DNA of 64,000 nt from NCBI GenBank assembly GCA_022072405.1, contig JAJVHX010000002.1:1-64000 (forward strand), read 5' to 3'. This stretch comes from Phycisphaerae bacterium (GTDB taxonomy: Bacteria; Planctomycetota; Phycisphaerae; UBA1845; CAIVHJ01). This document shows, piece after piece, positions 33,153-42,619 of the stretch. The first letter of the stretch is position 1. Each line of letters opens with the position of its first letter. The position numbers and the translations under genes are program-made. Under the pieces are notes generated by a model. The model was not told the origin of the DNA and did not search any database. It saw nothing but the letters and a program-made list of their open reading frames with translations.

Positions 33153-34919
33153 ATGAGTAAAAGTGCACAATTAGAAGTGGTTTATAGTGACCCGATCGAA
33201 GCCTGTGTTCAACAGCTGCTGGAGAAGGGTACCAAGCTGGGCTACCTCACCTGGGAGGAGCTGAATCGCAAGCTGCCGGATGAGGCGATCACCCCGGACA
33301 AGCTGGAAGAAATCATGCTGCGCCTCGATGAAGCCGCCATTGAAATGGTGGATGAAGCCGAGGGGGTGCGGCTGGATGAAGACCGGGCCAAGGAAGAGAA
33401 GATCGCGAATCATGATTTTCCCGAGGGTATAGTCACTGAAGAAGTGGAAGAAGAACGACCGATCTCACAGGAAGAAATCGCGGAGGAAACGGCCGGCCGG
33501 CGGATTGATGATCCGGTGCGCATGTATCTGACGCAGATGGGCGAAATCCCGCTGCTGACCCGCGATGAAGAAATTCACCTGGCCAAGAAAATTGAACTGA
33601 CCCGGATGGCCTTCCGGCAGAAAACGCTGGAAAGTGATTATTGTGCAGGTCAGGCGGTGGAAATTCTCCGCCAGGTGGAAAAAGGCACGCTGCCCTTCGA
33701 CCGGACCATGAAGATTTCGACTTCGGAAGCAGCAGCCAAGAGCACGATCATCGAACGCCTGCCGGGCAACCTCGCCACCGTTGAAAAACTGCTCGAACTG
33801 AATCGCAACGACTGGGCCAAGATGACCGAAGGCCGGGTCTCGATGGCCCTTAAAAAGGAGTGCCGCGAGCGGATTCATGGCCGGCGACGTAAGGTTGCCA
33901 AACTGCTCGAGGAACTGTCCCTGCGCACCAGCCGCATCCAACCGCTGATGCGGCGACTGGAGGGTATCCTCAAGAAGCAGCAGGATGTGTTGCGCCGCCA
34001 GATGGATGAAAAGCGCAAAAGCAACCCCAACCATGAAGATCTGCAGGTGCTCAAGGATGAACAGACCGGCCTGAAGGGGCTGGTACTGGAGGAGCAGGAG
34101 GAACTGGAAAAGCGGCTGCTGACCATTCGCCGGGTTTTCGGAGAATATGAAGAAGCCAAGCGGCGGCTGAGCGGCGGTAATCTGCGGCTGGTGGTCTCCA
34201 TCGCCAAGAAATATCGTAATCGCGGGTTGAGCTTTCTGGATATCATCCAGGAAGGCAATACCGGTCTGATGCGGGCGGTGGATAAATATGAGTATAAGCG
34301 CGGCTATAAGTTCAGCACTTATGCGACGTGGTGGATCCGCCAAGCCATCACCCGCGCCATCGCCGACCACGCCCGTACGATCCGCATTCCCGTCCACATG
34401 ATTGAAACGATGAGCAAGCTGCGGAATATCAGCAAGCGGCTGGAGCAGGAACTGCGCCGCGAACCGACCATCGATGAGATCGCCAACGCGGCGGCCATGC
34501 CGGTGGCGGAGGCCCGGCGGGTGCTGAAGATTTCACGTCACCCGATTTCGCTCGATCGACCCGTGGGCGAAAGCGAGGATTCCTACTTCGGTGATTTCAT
34601 CGAGGATGACGGAGCCGAATCGCCGGTCCATTCCGCCGGCAACGAGATGCTCAAGGATCGCATCGAAGAGGTGCTCAAGACGCTGACCTACCGGGAGCGC
34701 GAGATCATCAAGCTGCGCTACGGTATCGGCGACGGCTACACCTATACGCTGGAGGAAGTGGGCCGGATTTTCAAGGTGACCCGCGAACGTGTGCGGCAGG
34801 TGGAAGCCAAAGCCATCCGTAAATTGCAGCATCCGGTGCGAGCCCGCAAGCTCGAAGGGTTTCTCGACGGCTCGATCAACCGCCCGCCGCTCGAAGAAAC
34901 GGTGGAGATGGATAATTGA
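33153..34919 (+). CDS. rpoD: Primary sigma factor (sigma-70, RpoD/SigA)
   Basis: The 588-residue sigma factor has region 1.1-like N-terminal sequence (residues 8-80), region 1.2 ([17 protein letters not shown]), a long non-conserved coiled insertion (about 150-330, charged and Leu-rich), region 2 ([34 protein letters not shown]), region 3 and region 4 ([20 protein letters not shown]). It directs RNA polymerase to housekeeping promoters. A GGAGGAG ribosome site precedes the ATG, and a terminator lies 69 bp after the stop. Confidence 0.96.
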   Translation: MSKSAQLEVVYSDPIEACVQQLLEKGTKLGYLTWEELNRKLPDEAITPDKLEEIMLRLDEAAIEMVDEAEGVRLDEDRAKEEKIANHDFPEGIVTEEVEEERPISQEEIAEETAGRRIDDPVRMYLTQMGEIPLLTRDEEIHLAKKIELTRMAFRQKTLESDYCAGQAVEILRQVEKGTLPFDRTMKISTSEAAAKSTIIERLPGNLATVEKLLELNRNDWAKMTEGRVSMALKKECRERIHGRRRKVAKLLEELSLRTSRIQPLMRRLEGILKKQQDVLRRQMDEKRKSNPNHEDLQVLKDEQTGLKGLVLEEQEELEKRLLTIRRVFGEYEEAKRRLSGGNLRLVVSIAKKYRNRGLSFLDIIQEGNTGLMRAVDKYEYKRGYKFSTYATWWIRQAITRAIADHARTIRIPVHMIETMSKLRNISKRLEQELRREPTIDEIANAAAMPVAEARRVLKISRHPISLDRPVGESEDSYFGDFIEDDGAESPVHSAGNEMLKDRIEEVLKTLTYREREIIKLRYGIGDGYTYTLEEVGRIFKVTRERVRQVEAKAIRKLQHPVRARKLEGFLDGSINRPPLEETVEMDN

Positions 34920-34987
34920 TTCCTGCGCCGCACTGGCGCGGAATCACGGAGAGGATTTTTATTTCAAATTTGAAATGGCAGAATAAC

Positions 34988-35016
34988 AGCACCTGAGCAA
35001 TCGGGTGCTTTTTTTT
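34988..35016 (+). terminator. Intrinsic terminator after rpoD
   Basis: AGCACC pairs with GGTGCT across a ten-base loop and is followed by eight T residues. It closes the dnaG-rpoD unit. Confidence 0.9.
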
Positions 35017-35050
35017 ATGGGCGGTGGAGCGCTTCTTTGAGAATGGACAT

Positions 35051-35075
35051 CGCGCAGGCTGAAGCCTGCGGCTCG
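35051..35075 (+). repeat. REP-like palindrome (family B)
   Basis: CGCGCAGGCTGAAGCCTGCG and GCTCG form a palindrome followed by the family extension GTTTAAGATTAAGAACCACTT. It lies between rpoD and the convergent membrane-protein gene. Confidence 0.75.
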
Positions 35076-35133
35076 TTTAAGATTAAGAACCACTTCTGTA
35101 ATCATGTACAGGAGTTCAGGCGGGAAGAAATGA

Positions 35134-36027
35134 TCAGTTTACCGCTCGGTGGGACCATTGCCCGGCGTCGAACTCCAAACCACACTCCGGGCAGCGGGGG
35201 TTCGTCAGCCCCTCAAGTATATATCCACAGAAAATACAACGAGCAGTGTCCAGGGGATAGCAATACCATTTCGTTGTGATCAAGTACCGTATGGTTTTAA
35301 ATAGACCCCAAGGCGATCGAAGTCTCGCTTCTTTCGTCGCCGCAACCAGGAGCATTAATGCCCCCGCCCAGGAGCAATAAATCCCATAATGTAATTCCTC
35401 TTCATTACCATAGATAGAAGCTGGCAACACCCAGAAGCTGAACCACATGAAGACGGCCAGTGCAAAATTCCATTTCATGGTCAACCATCCGGGTCGACCT
35501 GCGTTTAATGCCCACAATCCATTCACCAGGCCAAAGCACATGGCGATAAATAATGCAATCGGTAAATATTCAATCCAAGTAGGCCAGGTGGGATCATTCA
35601 CAAAATCAATAATAAGCTGATAAGCGGCAAAAAGTAATAATATGATGACGGGGATGATGGGTAACAGCAGTATCCATGTTTTACGAGATATGTGTTGATC
35701 ATTGGTGAAGTCCAGAGCCGCCACGAACACACATAACAAACCATAAAGATATGCCGCAATATACAAGCAATAAATTCCAGGTAATTGCCCCCAATCTATT
35801 GGAGATTCATTAATCCATTCCCACGCTTCTGCCGAGGGTATTTCCGGCTGGCGACATCCTTCCACCGCGGGCATGAAAAAGCTGCTCGCTAAGAGCAGGC
35901 CACCTAATCCGGAAATAAAGCGCCAGCGGTGGAGCAGTCGGCGGCGGCGGGGGATGGAAGCGTGAGCAGCGCTGGAAGGTGAGGAAGTTGGTATAATGGT
36001 TGGAGATGGGAGCGTCGAACGGGTCAC
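35134..36027 (-). CDS. Membrane protein with C-terminal planctomycete zinc ribbon
   Basis: The 297-residue protein has about six hydrophobic helices (for instance FISGLGGLLLASSFFMP near 40, LLLPIIPVIILLLFAAYQLI near 125) and ends with a Cys4 ribbon, CIFCGYILEGL...RCPECGLEF. That ribbon recurs on many membrane and secretion-related proteins of Planctomycetes, which is the main taxonomic hint here. The start region is Ser/Thr/Arg-rich and cytoplasmic by charge. Function unknown. It diverges from lepA, and the 118-bp gap holds both promoters. Confidence 0.75.
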   Translation of the reverse strand: MTRSTLPSPTIIPTSSPSSAAHASIPRRRRLLHRWRFISGLGGLLLASSFFMPAVEGCRQPEIPSAEAWEWINESPIDWGQLPGIYCLYIAAYLYGLLCVFVAALDFTNDQHISRKTWILLLPIIPVIILLLFAAYQLIIDFVNDPTWPTWIEYLPIALFIAMCFGLVNGLWALNAGRPGWLTMKWNFALAVFMWFSFWVLPASIYGNEEELHYGIYCSWAGALMLLVAATKEARLRSPWGLFKTIRYLITTKWYCYPLDTARCIFCGYILEGLTNPRCPECGLEFDAGQWSHRAVN

Positions 36028-36145
36028 TGCATTCCCCCTGAATCAATAAGGGTATCCACTGGTACTGCACCATGTCGACCCGATATAGCACCTGGTTAGA
36101 ACCGGGTGCAATATAAGAAACGAAATCACGGAGTTGAACCCATAT

Positions 36146-37948
36146 ATGGATCGCCGGTTGATCAGAAATTTCAGTATTATCGCCCATATTGATCACGGTA
36201 AAAGCACCCTGGCGGATCGCTTTCTGGTCTACAGCGGGGCGGTGCAGGAACGGGAGATGCGGGCCCAGTATCTCGACGACATGGATCTCGAGCGGGAGAT
36301 GGGGATTACCATCAAGGCCAACCGGGCGACGGTGAGCTACAAGGCCAAGGATAAGCAGATTTACATGCTCAACCTGCTGGACACGCCCGGCCATGTGGAC
36401 TTCCACTACGAGGTGTCGCGGGCGCTGGCAGCGTGTGAGGGCGTACTGCTGCTGGTGGATGCGACGCAGGGGGTACAGGCTCAGACGGTAGCCAACGCGT
36501 ACATGGCCATCGAAGGCGACAAAACGATTATTCCAGTGATCAACAAAATTGACCTGCCGACCGCCCATCCGGAAGAGGTGGCGTTGGAGCTGGAGCAGAT
36601 ACTGGGCGTGCCGGCGGATGAGGCGATTTTTGTTTCGGGCAAGACCGGCCAGGGCGTTCCCGAATTATTCGAGGCCATCGTGCAGCGCATTCCGCCTCCC
36701 GCCGGTGAAATAACCAATCCGCTGCGGGCGCTGATTTACGATGCCAAAGCCGATGTGCATCGCGGAGTGATCATTCATCTGCGGATGTTTGACGGCCAGG
36801 TCAGCGTGGCTGAAAAAGTGGATTTCATGGGCGTGGGCAGCACTTATAACGTGACCGAGCTGGGCAAGTTCACGCCCAAGCCGGTAGCGTGTAAGACGCT
36901 GACCGCTGGTGAGGTGGGTTATCTGATCGGCTCGATCAAGAACCTGGCCGACGTGCACATCGGCGACACGGTGACTCATACGCAAAATCGCTGTGCCTCG
37001 GCTATGCCCGGCTACAAGCCGCCGCAGCAGATGGTCTTCTGCGACTTCTATCCCGGCCCGAACACCCAGACCGACGAACTGCGCGAAGCCATGGAAAAGC
37101 TCTGGCTGAACGATTGTTCGTTTGTTTATCAGACGGTGTCGTCAGATGCGCTGGGCATCGGTTTCCGCTGTGGGTTTCTGGGTCTTTTGCACATGCGCAT
37201 CATTCAGGAGCGACTGGAGCGGGAAAGCAATGTCAGCGTGGTGCAGACCGCCCCGACGGTGACTTATGAAGTGGTGCGCACCGATGGCGAGGTGGTGCAT
37301 ATCGAATCGCCCAGCGAGCTGCCCGACAAGACGCAGATTCTGGAAATTCGCGAGCCGATCGTGCGGACCAATATCATTCTGCCGGCCGAGTTTATCGGCG
37401 GGCTGATCCGGCTGGCTATCGAGCGGCGCGGGGTGCAGAAGCGGCAGGAATATCTCTCCGCCACGCGCGTCATGCTGACCTATCAGTTTCCGCTGGCGGA
37501 GATCATTTACGATTTTTACGACAAGCTCAAAAGCCTGACCAAGGGTTATGGCACGATGGATTACGAGTTGATCGGTTTTGAAACCGGCGATCTGGTCAAG
37601 CTCGATATTCTGGTGAACAAGGTCGCGGTCGATGCGCTGAGCGTGGTGGTGCACCGGGAGAAGGCGGAGTGGCGGGGGCGGCGGCTGATCTCCCGGCTGC
37701 GCAAGGAAATTCCGCGGCACCAGTTCGAGATACCGTTGCAGGCGGCGGTGGGCACCAAGGTGATCGCCCGCGAGACGATCAAAGCCTTCCGCAAGGATGT
37801 GACCGCGAAATGTTATGGTGGTGATATCACGCGGAAACGCAAGCTGCTTGAAAAGCAGAAAGAAGGCAAGCGGCGGATGAAGATGATCGGCAGCGTGGAG
37901 ATCTCGCAGGAAGCATTTATGGCGGTTCTTGATCCAGGTGATGAGTAA
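36146..37948 (+). CDS. lepA: Elongation factor 4 (LepA), back-translocating GTPase
   Basis: I choose ATG 36146, 12 bp after GGAG; a TTG at 36134 would abut that site. The 600-residue protein has the GTPase motifs AHIDHGKSTLADR, DTPGHVDFHYEV and NKIDLPTA, the effector region EREMGITIKANRATV, and the LepA-specific C-terminal domain (DVTAKCYGGDITRKRKLLEK). It acts on the ribosome during translation and initiation under stress. A hairpin 136 bp downstream probably ends transcription. Confidence 0.96.
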   Translation: MDRRLIRNFSIIAHIDHGKSTLADRFLVYSGAVQEREMRAQYLDDMDLEREMGITIKANRATVSYKAKDKQIYMLNLLDTPGHVDFHYEVSRALAACEGVLLLVDATQGVQAQTVANAYMAIEGDKTIIPVINKIDLPTAHPEEVALELEQILGVPADEAIFVSGKTGQGVPELFEAIVQRIPPPAGEITNPLRALIYDAKADVHRGVIIHLRMFDGQVSVAEKVDFMGVGSTYNVTELGKFTPKPVACKTLTAGEVGYLIGSIKNLADVHIGDTVTHTQNRCASAMPGYKPPQQMVFCDFYPGPNTQTDELREAMEKLWLNDCSFVYQTVSSDALGIGFRCGFLGLLHMRIIQERLERESNVSVVQTAPTVTYEVVRTDGEVVHIESPSELPDKTQILEIREPIVRTNIILPAEFIGGLIRLAIERRGVQKRQEYLSATRVMLTYQFPLAEIIYDFYDKLKSLTKGYGTMDYELIGFETGDLVKLDILVNKVAVDALSVVVHREKAEWRGRRLISRLRKEIPRHQFEIPLQAAVGTKVIARETIKAFRKDVTAKCYGGDITRKRKLLEKQKEGKRRMKMIGSVEISQEAFMAVLDPGDE

Positions 37949-38083
37949 GAGAATTCACCGTGCAGGCAAAGCAGAAAAATGAAAAGCCAAATAATAATCA
38001 GCTCAGGGCAAGCTGGTTCATCGAATTCATATAATTTTATCGGAAGCGCAGGCAAGCCCTGCAAGGTTAGAATGATAGTAAAG

Positions 38084-38113
38084 AAAGGTCGAGCAGGAAG
38101 TTGCTCGACCTTT
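38084..38113. terminator. Bidirectional hairpin between lepA and the RiPP-like gene
   Basis: AAAGGTCGAGCA and TGCTCGACCTTT form a perfect 12-bp stem with a six-base loop. T-rich bases flank it on both strands, and it lies between converging genes, so it can serve both. Confidence 0.75.
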
Positions 38114-38150
38114 GTATTGACAGTCGGGTAATGATGATCCATGCAATCTA

Positions 38151-38471
38151 CTAAATCATAATAGGGCTACTCCAGAGCAAACTTTCACTGAGAGCATGGG
38201 ATGATATTGCAGCTGATATTTCTGGTGTCGCCGGTGTCGCAGTGGTAACGGCTACTGAAGTGGCGATCGATGCAGTTGAAATGCTGACGGTGAGAATTCC
38301 ACCCTCAACATATTCAGTTGGATCAGCGCTATCATCTTCCGGATGCCAACAGACCCAGCCAAATAATGACAAAGCGACTTTGATCCCCCCATTAACCAAT
38401 GTCAGGTCATTAGTAGCTAGTACTCGTACAGTTTCCCGGTTTAGACTCAGTTTTTTGTTCTTCTGACCCAT
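38151..38471 (-). CDS. RiPP-like precursor with double-glycine leader
   Basis: The 106-residue product begins MGQKNKKLSLNRETVRVLAT and reaches VNGG at residues 26-29. The pattern KKLxLNxETxxxL...(V/L)xGG is that of natural-product precursor leaders (class I lanthipeptide-like, common in Bacteroidetes), which guide modification and export. A second GG occurs at 57-58 (YVEGG). The segment after it is very rich in Ser, Thr, Ala and Ile (ILTVSISTASIATSVAVTTA) with no Cys; the only Cys is residue 41. No synthetase, protease or exporter is adjacent. An AAGGAGAG ribosome site precedes the ATG. Class and product are unknown. Confidence 0.6.
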   Translation of the reverse strand: MGQKNKKLSLNRETVRVLATNDLTLVNGGIKVALSLFGWVCWHPEDDSADPTEYVEGGILTVSISTASIATSVAVTTATPATPEISAAISSHALSESLLWSSPIMI

Positions 38472-38911
38472 TGTCTACTCTCCTTGCCCCGTGTAAAAAT
38501 GCGATCAATATAACGATACTGACACAGTACCGTTCGCTGTATCTGAATTACGTCCTAAAGTAGGTGAAACTCGCTTCGAATAAAGGAATAAAACCCCGTA
38601 CAATAAAGATACACGACATCTTCGATAAGTCTAGCTTAAAACTGCAAAATTAGTGTTTACCAATCTGAGCGCGAGCAGAAAATGGGATCGGAATGGCTGA
38701 TACCGTGCGTATTCAAGAAGTATGCTGTATCTATGATCTATCTAACATCAGTCATGTCTAGCGCGGTCTAACATAATCTAACCGTCCGGTGAGCCACAGC
38801 TCTGTGAGCCGTGCCGGGTTTCAATACTGCTGATACCGTAGTGGCCCATTACGGCGAACCGGTACATTAAAATAATCCGCTCTAAGGGCTGAACATTGTT
38901 GCTAGTAATAG
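38472..38911. other. Gene-free region with palindromic repeat (38791-38820)
   Basis: This 440-bp region lies upstream of the RiPP-like gene and downstream of the lipoprotein gene. It contains TGTACGGGGTTTT (minus strand, about 38590-38602), which is also seen upstream of the small secreted gene at 28531. It also holds an inverted repeat GAGCCACAGCTCTGTGAGCC followed by GTGCC (family D), similar to the sequence at 53752-53775. No tRNA or open frame was found. Confidence 0.55.
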
Positions 38912-39460
38912 CTAGTCTTCTTCTTTCTGCTGTTCTTCGATGCCGCGCTGGGCGAGCCATTTGCGCAGGGCTTTGCCGGCGCCTTCGGCGAGGTTGCGTC
39001 GGCCACTGGTGGTGGTGGCTTTGCTGCGGCCGATCAGATTGGCTTCGCCGAGTTTTTCATGGGTACTCGCGTCGAAGAGTTGCGTGCGGATGATCACTTC
39101 CGAGAGTGGGCCGATGGCCTGATCGACCAGATCGCCGGCTTCGTAGTGAATGATCTCGCCGGTGACCCGCAGAGCGGGTGTTTCAGCGGCACCGATTTTC
39201 AACTCGTCGAGCGGTTCAGCGATATAGGCTTCGCGGATCAGTTGAGGCAGGTCGTCGGGCGTATCGAGGTGAGCGGCGACGGTAAGCGGATCGATCTGCA
39301 GGCCGCGATAGCTCTCCAGATCTGCGGGTTTGATCAGTTCGATCACCACGCCCGATGCGCCCGTGGCGACGCCGGCCCCTTCGCGGATCAATCGGCCCGT
39401 ACAACCGGTCAGTGACACAACCAGGAGGCTACTTAGCAGCAGATGTCGAAGGTGGTCCAT
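38912..39460 (-). CDS. Lipoprotein of unknown function
   Basis: The 182-residue protein has a lipoprotein signal, MDHLRHLLLSSLLVVSLTGC, with lipobox LTGC (Cys 20). The remainder (PADLESYRGLQIDPLTVAAH; RVTGEIIHYEAGDLVDQAIG; SEVIIRTQLFDASTHEKLG) resembles small outer-membrane lipoproteins that assemble with CsgG-type partners, but I do not recognise the family. It follows the CsgG-like gene in the same direction, though a terminator stands between them. Confidence 0.7.
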   Translation of the reverse strand: MDHLRHLLLSSLLVVSLTGCTGRLIREGAGVATGASGVVIELIKPADLESYRGLQIDPLTVAAHLDTPDDLPQLIREAYIAEPLDELKIGAAETPALRVTGEIIHYEAGDLVDQAIGPLSEVIIRTQLFDASTHEKLGEANLIGRSKATTTSGRRNLAEGAGKALRKWLAQRGIEEQQKEED

Positions 39461-39500
39461 GGGGAATCCTCGATTAGAATGCGTGATGCAGTGTGAAAAA

Positions 39501-39530
39501 TCCGCGCGGGCTGAAGCCCGCGGCTCCTTG
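39501..39530 (+). repeat. REP-like palindrome (family B)
   Basis: TCCGCGCGGGCTGAAGCCCG followed by CGGCTCCTTG is a near-perfect copy of the family core. It lies in the 178-bp gap between the lipoprotein and CsgG-like genes, 50 bp from the terminator of the latter. Confidence 0.85.
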
Positions 39531-39578
39531 AGTACTCAAACCGATTTCCAGCGATTAAATTGTAACGCTTCGGGCGCA

Positions 39579-39609
39579 TAAAAAAACCCGCTGGGGAAAA
39601 CCAGCGGGT
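39579..39609 (-). terminator. Intrinsic terminator of the CsgG-like gene
   Basis: On the minus strand ACCCGCTGG and CCAGCGGGT form a 9-bp stem, followed by a run of T. It lies 30 bp after the stop at 39639. Confidence 0.88.
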
Positions 39610-39638
39610 GAATCGTGAACTGTCCATAGCCTGGAATA

Positions 39639-40610
39639 TCAGTCTTTTTTCTCGGCTTCAGTTTTCTTCTCGGGTGGGGCCTCTTTGGCAGCCGCCTGCT
39701 TATCATCGATCAGACGGACCAGGTAGCCCTTCAGGGGATCTTCGCCGGTCAGCTTCTTGGCATAGGCGATTTTTTCCTTCACTTCGGTCAGCTCCAGTTC
39801 GCCCACTTCGGTTTCCTTGCCTTCATCGAGCACTTCGCCGGTTTCCTCATCAACCAGTTTTTCGCCGAGTTTAAAAACCTTGAATTTCATACCGGCTTCG
39901 AGACCGTCGCGAGCCCCGCCGCGAATGATGATCTGGCCATCTTTCACATCAAACACTTTGGCCTTCCAGCCGATCACGTCGGCATGCTTATCCAGTACGA
40001 CCAGCGATTGCTGGATCAGGTCACGGGTGATGGCTCCGGTGGTGTCACCTTCGCTGGAATGTTTCTCGCCGCCGATGCCCATGAAGCCGCCGCCGGCGCT
40101 CTTGGATTTTTTCTCCATCTCAGCCGTGACGGTGGCGGTGCCGATGATCAGGCTGGTCTGCAGGTCGTAAATGCGGACATCCATGGTGACGCGATAAATG
40201 GTCTTGTCCTTACCGACGCGGATACCGGCAATGCCGCCGCTGCCGCCCTTGCCCGATTCTTCTTCGCAGTCAGTGACCACGGCTTTGATCATCAACTGGG
40301 CGCCTTCGATATCGCCGGTCTTGGGGCTGGAGCCGCCGCGCGTGCGACCTTCCTTGCCCATATCCTGCTCATCGAGAATGCCCTGCAGATTTTCGCGTTC
40401 GACCACGCGATAGCGCCCACTGTTGGTCAGTTCGGAAATCAGCTGGGCATGGATGGCTTCACCGTTAAGCCAGGAAACGCTGCCGGCATTCCAGCCGATC
40501 GGCGCTACAGCAATACTCTTCTTCACTTCCGCCCGGGCCGCCTGGGGCAGCAGCCAGCCGCCAGCCACCGCCAGCACCACGACACCCCTTCGCATCGTTC
40601 GAATCGTCAT
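39639..40610 (-). CDS. CsgG/HfaB-family outer-membrane-associated protein
   Basis: The 323-residue protein has a signal peptide (VVVLAVAGGWLLPQAARA). It then has the CsgG pattern: KSIAVAPIGW, a stretch ending LISELTNSGRYRVVERENLQ, the insertion with DMGKEGRTRGGSSPKTGD, DIEGAQLMIKAVVTDCEE and RVTMDVRIYDLQTSLIIGTA. The tail (about 235-323) is a beta-rich domain with a Lys/Glu-rich end. CsgG proteins form secretion pores or lipoprotein assemblies. There is no lipobox and no curli subunit gene here, so a pore role is uncertain. Confidence 0.8.
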   Translation of the reverse strand: MTIRTMRRGVVVLAVAGGWLLPQAARAEVKKSIAVAPIGWNAGSVSWLNGEAIHAQLISELTNSGRYRVVERENLQGILDEQDMGKEGRTRGGSSPKTGDIEGAQLMIKAVVTDCEEESGKGGSGGIAGIRVGKDKTIYRVTMDVRIYDLQTSLIIGTATVTAEMEKKSKSAGGGFMGIGGEKHSSEGDTTGAITRDLIQQSLVVLDKHADVIGWKAKVFDVKDGQIIIRGGARDGLEAGMKFKVFKLGEKLVDEETGEVLDEGKETEVGELELTEVKEKIAYAKKLTGEDPLKGYLVRLIDDKQAAAKEAPPEKKTEAEKKD

Positions 40611-40867
40611 GTTTTCGCTCCTGCACTTAGTGTGTGTTTTATCAATCGTAATGATCTTATTTCGACCAGCCGGATCGCATCATTGGCTATAATTCACCAA
40701 TAATCAAACGAAATACACCATTCGTAAATAAGCCGATGGTGAGCAAGCTACGCAGTGTCTCGGAGAGAGTCAAGGAAATTCGCTGCCGGCCGGGGCGGCA
40801 TCATATTCGGACCTGCTGCACGCGCTAAGACCTGCAACCGATTGGCCGGTGCCCGGTGTTCCAGAGA

Positions 40868-42538
40868 TCAGGAACCGCTCGGGGTCGTTACCGTCACGGA
40901 AGCAGATGCCGGTGCGGATGTTGCTGCCGGCTGCGGATTAAGCATTTGATCCAGTTGATTGGTGAATTCCTGCACCCGTGGGCCGGTAATCGCTCCGGTT
41001 ATCACGCGATCAATCTGTCCCTGGTGATCGATCATCAGGATGGTCGGGAAACTTTCAATTTTCAACAATTGGCCGACTTTTCGCTGTGGATCAAAATAGA
41101 CATCGAGATCTACGCCCATATCTTTCAGTACGGTCTGGGCTGTTTCAGTGGTGAACCGGCGTTTGGGATTCTTGTCTTCCGGGTCGTCGAGGTTCAAGGC
41201 GATGAAGCGGACGCCGTGGGCTTCATAGCGGGCTTTGATTTTCTGCAGTTCAGGCAGGGTTCGTTTGCAATGAGGACACCAGCTGGCATAAGCCACCAGC
41301 ACCGTTACGGGCGTGGTGGGCGACTGGCTGTTAAAGGGTTGCCCGGTGTAGGTGGTGAATTCAAACGCCGGGGCTGGTTTACCAGCCATTAACTCCACCG
41401 CTCGCGGCGGACGGGAATTGCGGCGGACGGGAATATCGAATTGTTTTTTCTCCGGATCGTCGGTGCGGAAGGTGATGGTGTTTCCGGCACCATCGGGCAC
41501 ATAACCCGCCGGTATCTTGACTCGTACGGTGTAGAGCTGGCCCGGCTGATCTTCCACGATCGTCAGTGTCAGTTTCGGGTCGGTCGTGGTCGCCTCCAGC
41601 AGATGAACCGGATTGTTGCCGTTGTTGGTCAGTTTGAATTCCTGGGTCGATTCTTCGGCACGGGCGGCGGGAATGATCAACGAAAGCGGTTGCAGGCTCA
41701 GCCGGGGTAATACCGTGGCGAAGAGCCGGATCGCCACCGTGGGCTGTTGTGGAATATTGGTCTGGAGTTGCAGGGTGGCATTCTGCGGGCCGTCGGAATA
41801 AGGCGGGTGAGCCTGCAGGGTTAATTCAAATTCCTTGCCGGGCACGGTTTCTTTCAATGAGGCGGTGAAGCACTTGCCCACGGCTGGATCGGGTAGAGTC
41901 AATGTCGCGGCCACCTCGCTCTGGTTGATAATCTTGACGGTTTGGGTTTTTTCATCGTTGGCTTTCAATTGGCCGAATTGTGCTGCCGCGGGTTGAACAT
42001 CCAGATATTGTTTAACGGTTCCGGTTATACGCAGGACGATATTCGGCTGGGTACGGGAGTTGGTCTGCACACTGATCGATTTGGTGAATTGGCCATGGAC
42101 GCGCTTGGAATCCACGGTGATGGGAATAGTCCCCTTGCCGCCCGGTGGAACGCTCTTGGTAAATTCGCCCGCCAAGGTGCAACCGCATGATGGGCGGACT
42201 TTGACCAGCTCCAGGGATTCGGTGCCGGTATTGGTGAATTCAAAAGTATGCTCGAGCAATCCTCCCACCCAGAACTCTCCGAAATTATGCGTCATTTGTT
42301 CGGAGTCCATGGAAAAGAGCGAATCAACGCCTTTGATATTTTCACCCGGCTGGGTGGAGGTGATTAGTCCTTCGGTTTCTTCTTCGCCTGTAATTTCCTC
42401 GCCGGCGGGTGCGGTGGTGGGTGGAGTGGCTGGGGGCGCATCTTGGGCAATGAGTTGTATGCTGCTGAATAAAATCAAGATCAGTGCGGTGGTCAGAAAC
42501 GACAAACGGGTAACGGATCGTGATAAAATGCCCTTCAT
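40868..42538 (-). CDS. DUF1573 repeat protein fused to a TlpA-like thioredoxin
   Basis: ATG 42538 has an AGAGGAACC ribosome site. The 556-residue exported protein has a signal peptide (TRLSFLTTALILILFSSIQL), a low-complexity Pro/Thr/Glu linker, DUF1573 at about 80-180 (HNFGEFWVGG; VRPSCGCTLAGEF), two more beta-sandwich repeats, and a C-terminal thioredoxin domain with active site WCPHC at residues 420-424. It should act in the periplasm as a thiol-disulfide reductant. DUF1573 fusions are frequent in Planctomycetes and Bacteroidetes. The Ser/Thr/Pro tail is disordered. Single gene. Confidence 0.85.
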   Translation of the reverse strand: MKGILSRSVTRLSFLTTALILILFSSIQLIAQDAPPATPPTTAPAGEEITGEEETEGLITSTQPGENIKGVDSLFSMDSEQMTHNFGEFWVGGLLEHTFEFTNTGTESLELVKVRPSCGCTLAGEFTKSVPPGGKGTIPITVDSKRVHGQFTKSISVQTNSRTQPNIVLRITGTVKQYLDVQPAAAQFGQLKANDEKTQTVKIINQSEVAATLTLPDPAVGKCFTASLKETVPGKEFELTLQAHPPYSDGPQNATLQLQTNIPQQPTVAIRLFATVLPRLSLQPLSLIIPAARAEESTQEFKLTNNGNNPVHLLEATTTDPKLTLTIVEDQPGQLYTVRVKIPAGYVPDGAGNTITFRTDDPEKKQFDIPVRRNSRPPRAVELMAGKPAPAFEFTTYTGQPFNSQSPTTPVTVLVAYASWCPHCKRTLPELQKIKARYEAHGVRFIALNLDDPEDKNPKRRFTTETAQTVLKDMGVDLDVYFDPQRKVGQLLKIESFPTILMIDHQGQIDRVITGAITGPRVQEFTNQLDQMLNPQPAATSAPASASVTVTTPSGS

Positions 42539-42619
42539 ACTGGTTCCTCTGGAAAAATTCTGTGGCCTTGCATCGATAATACGACAGGAAGGACGTCTGC
42601 AGCCCTGTTTAATCATGTA

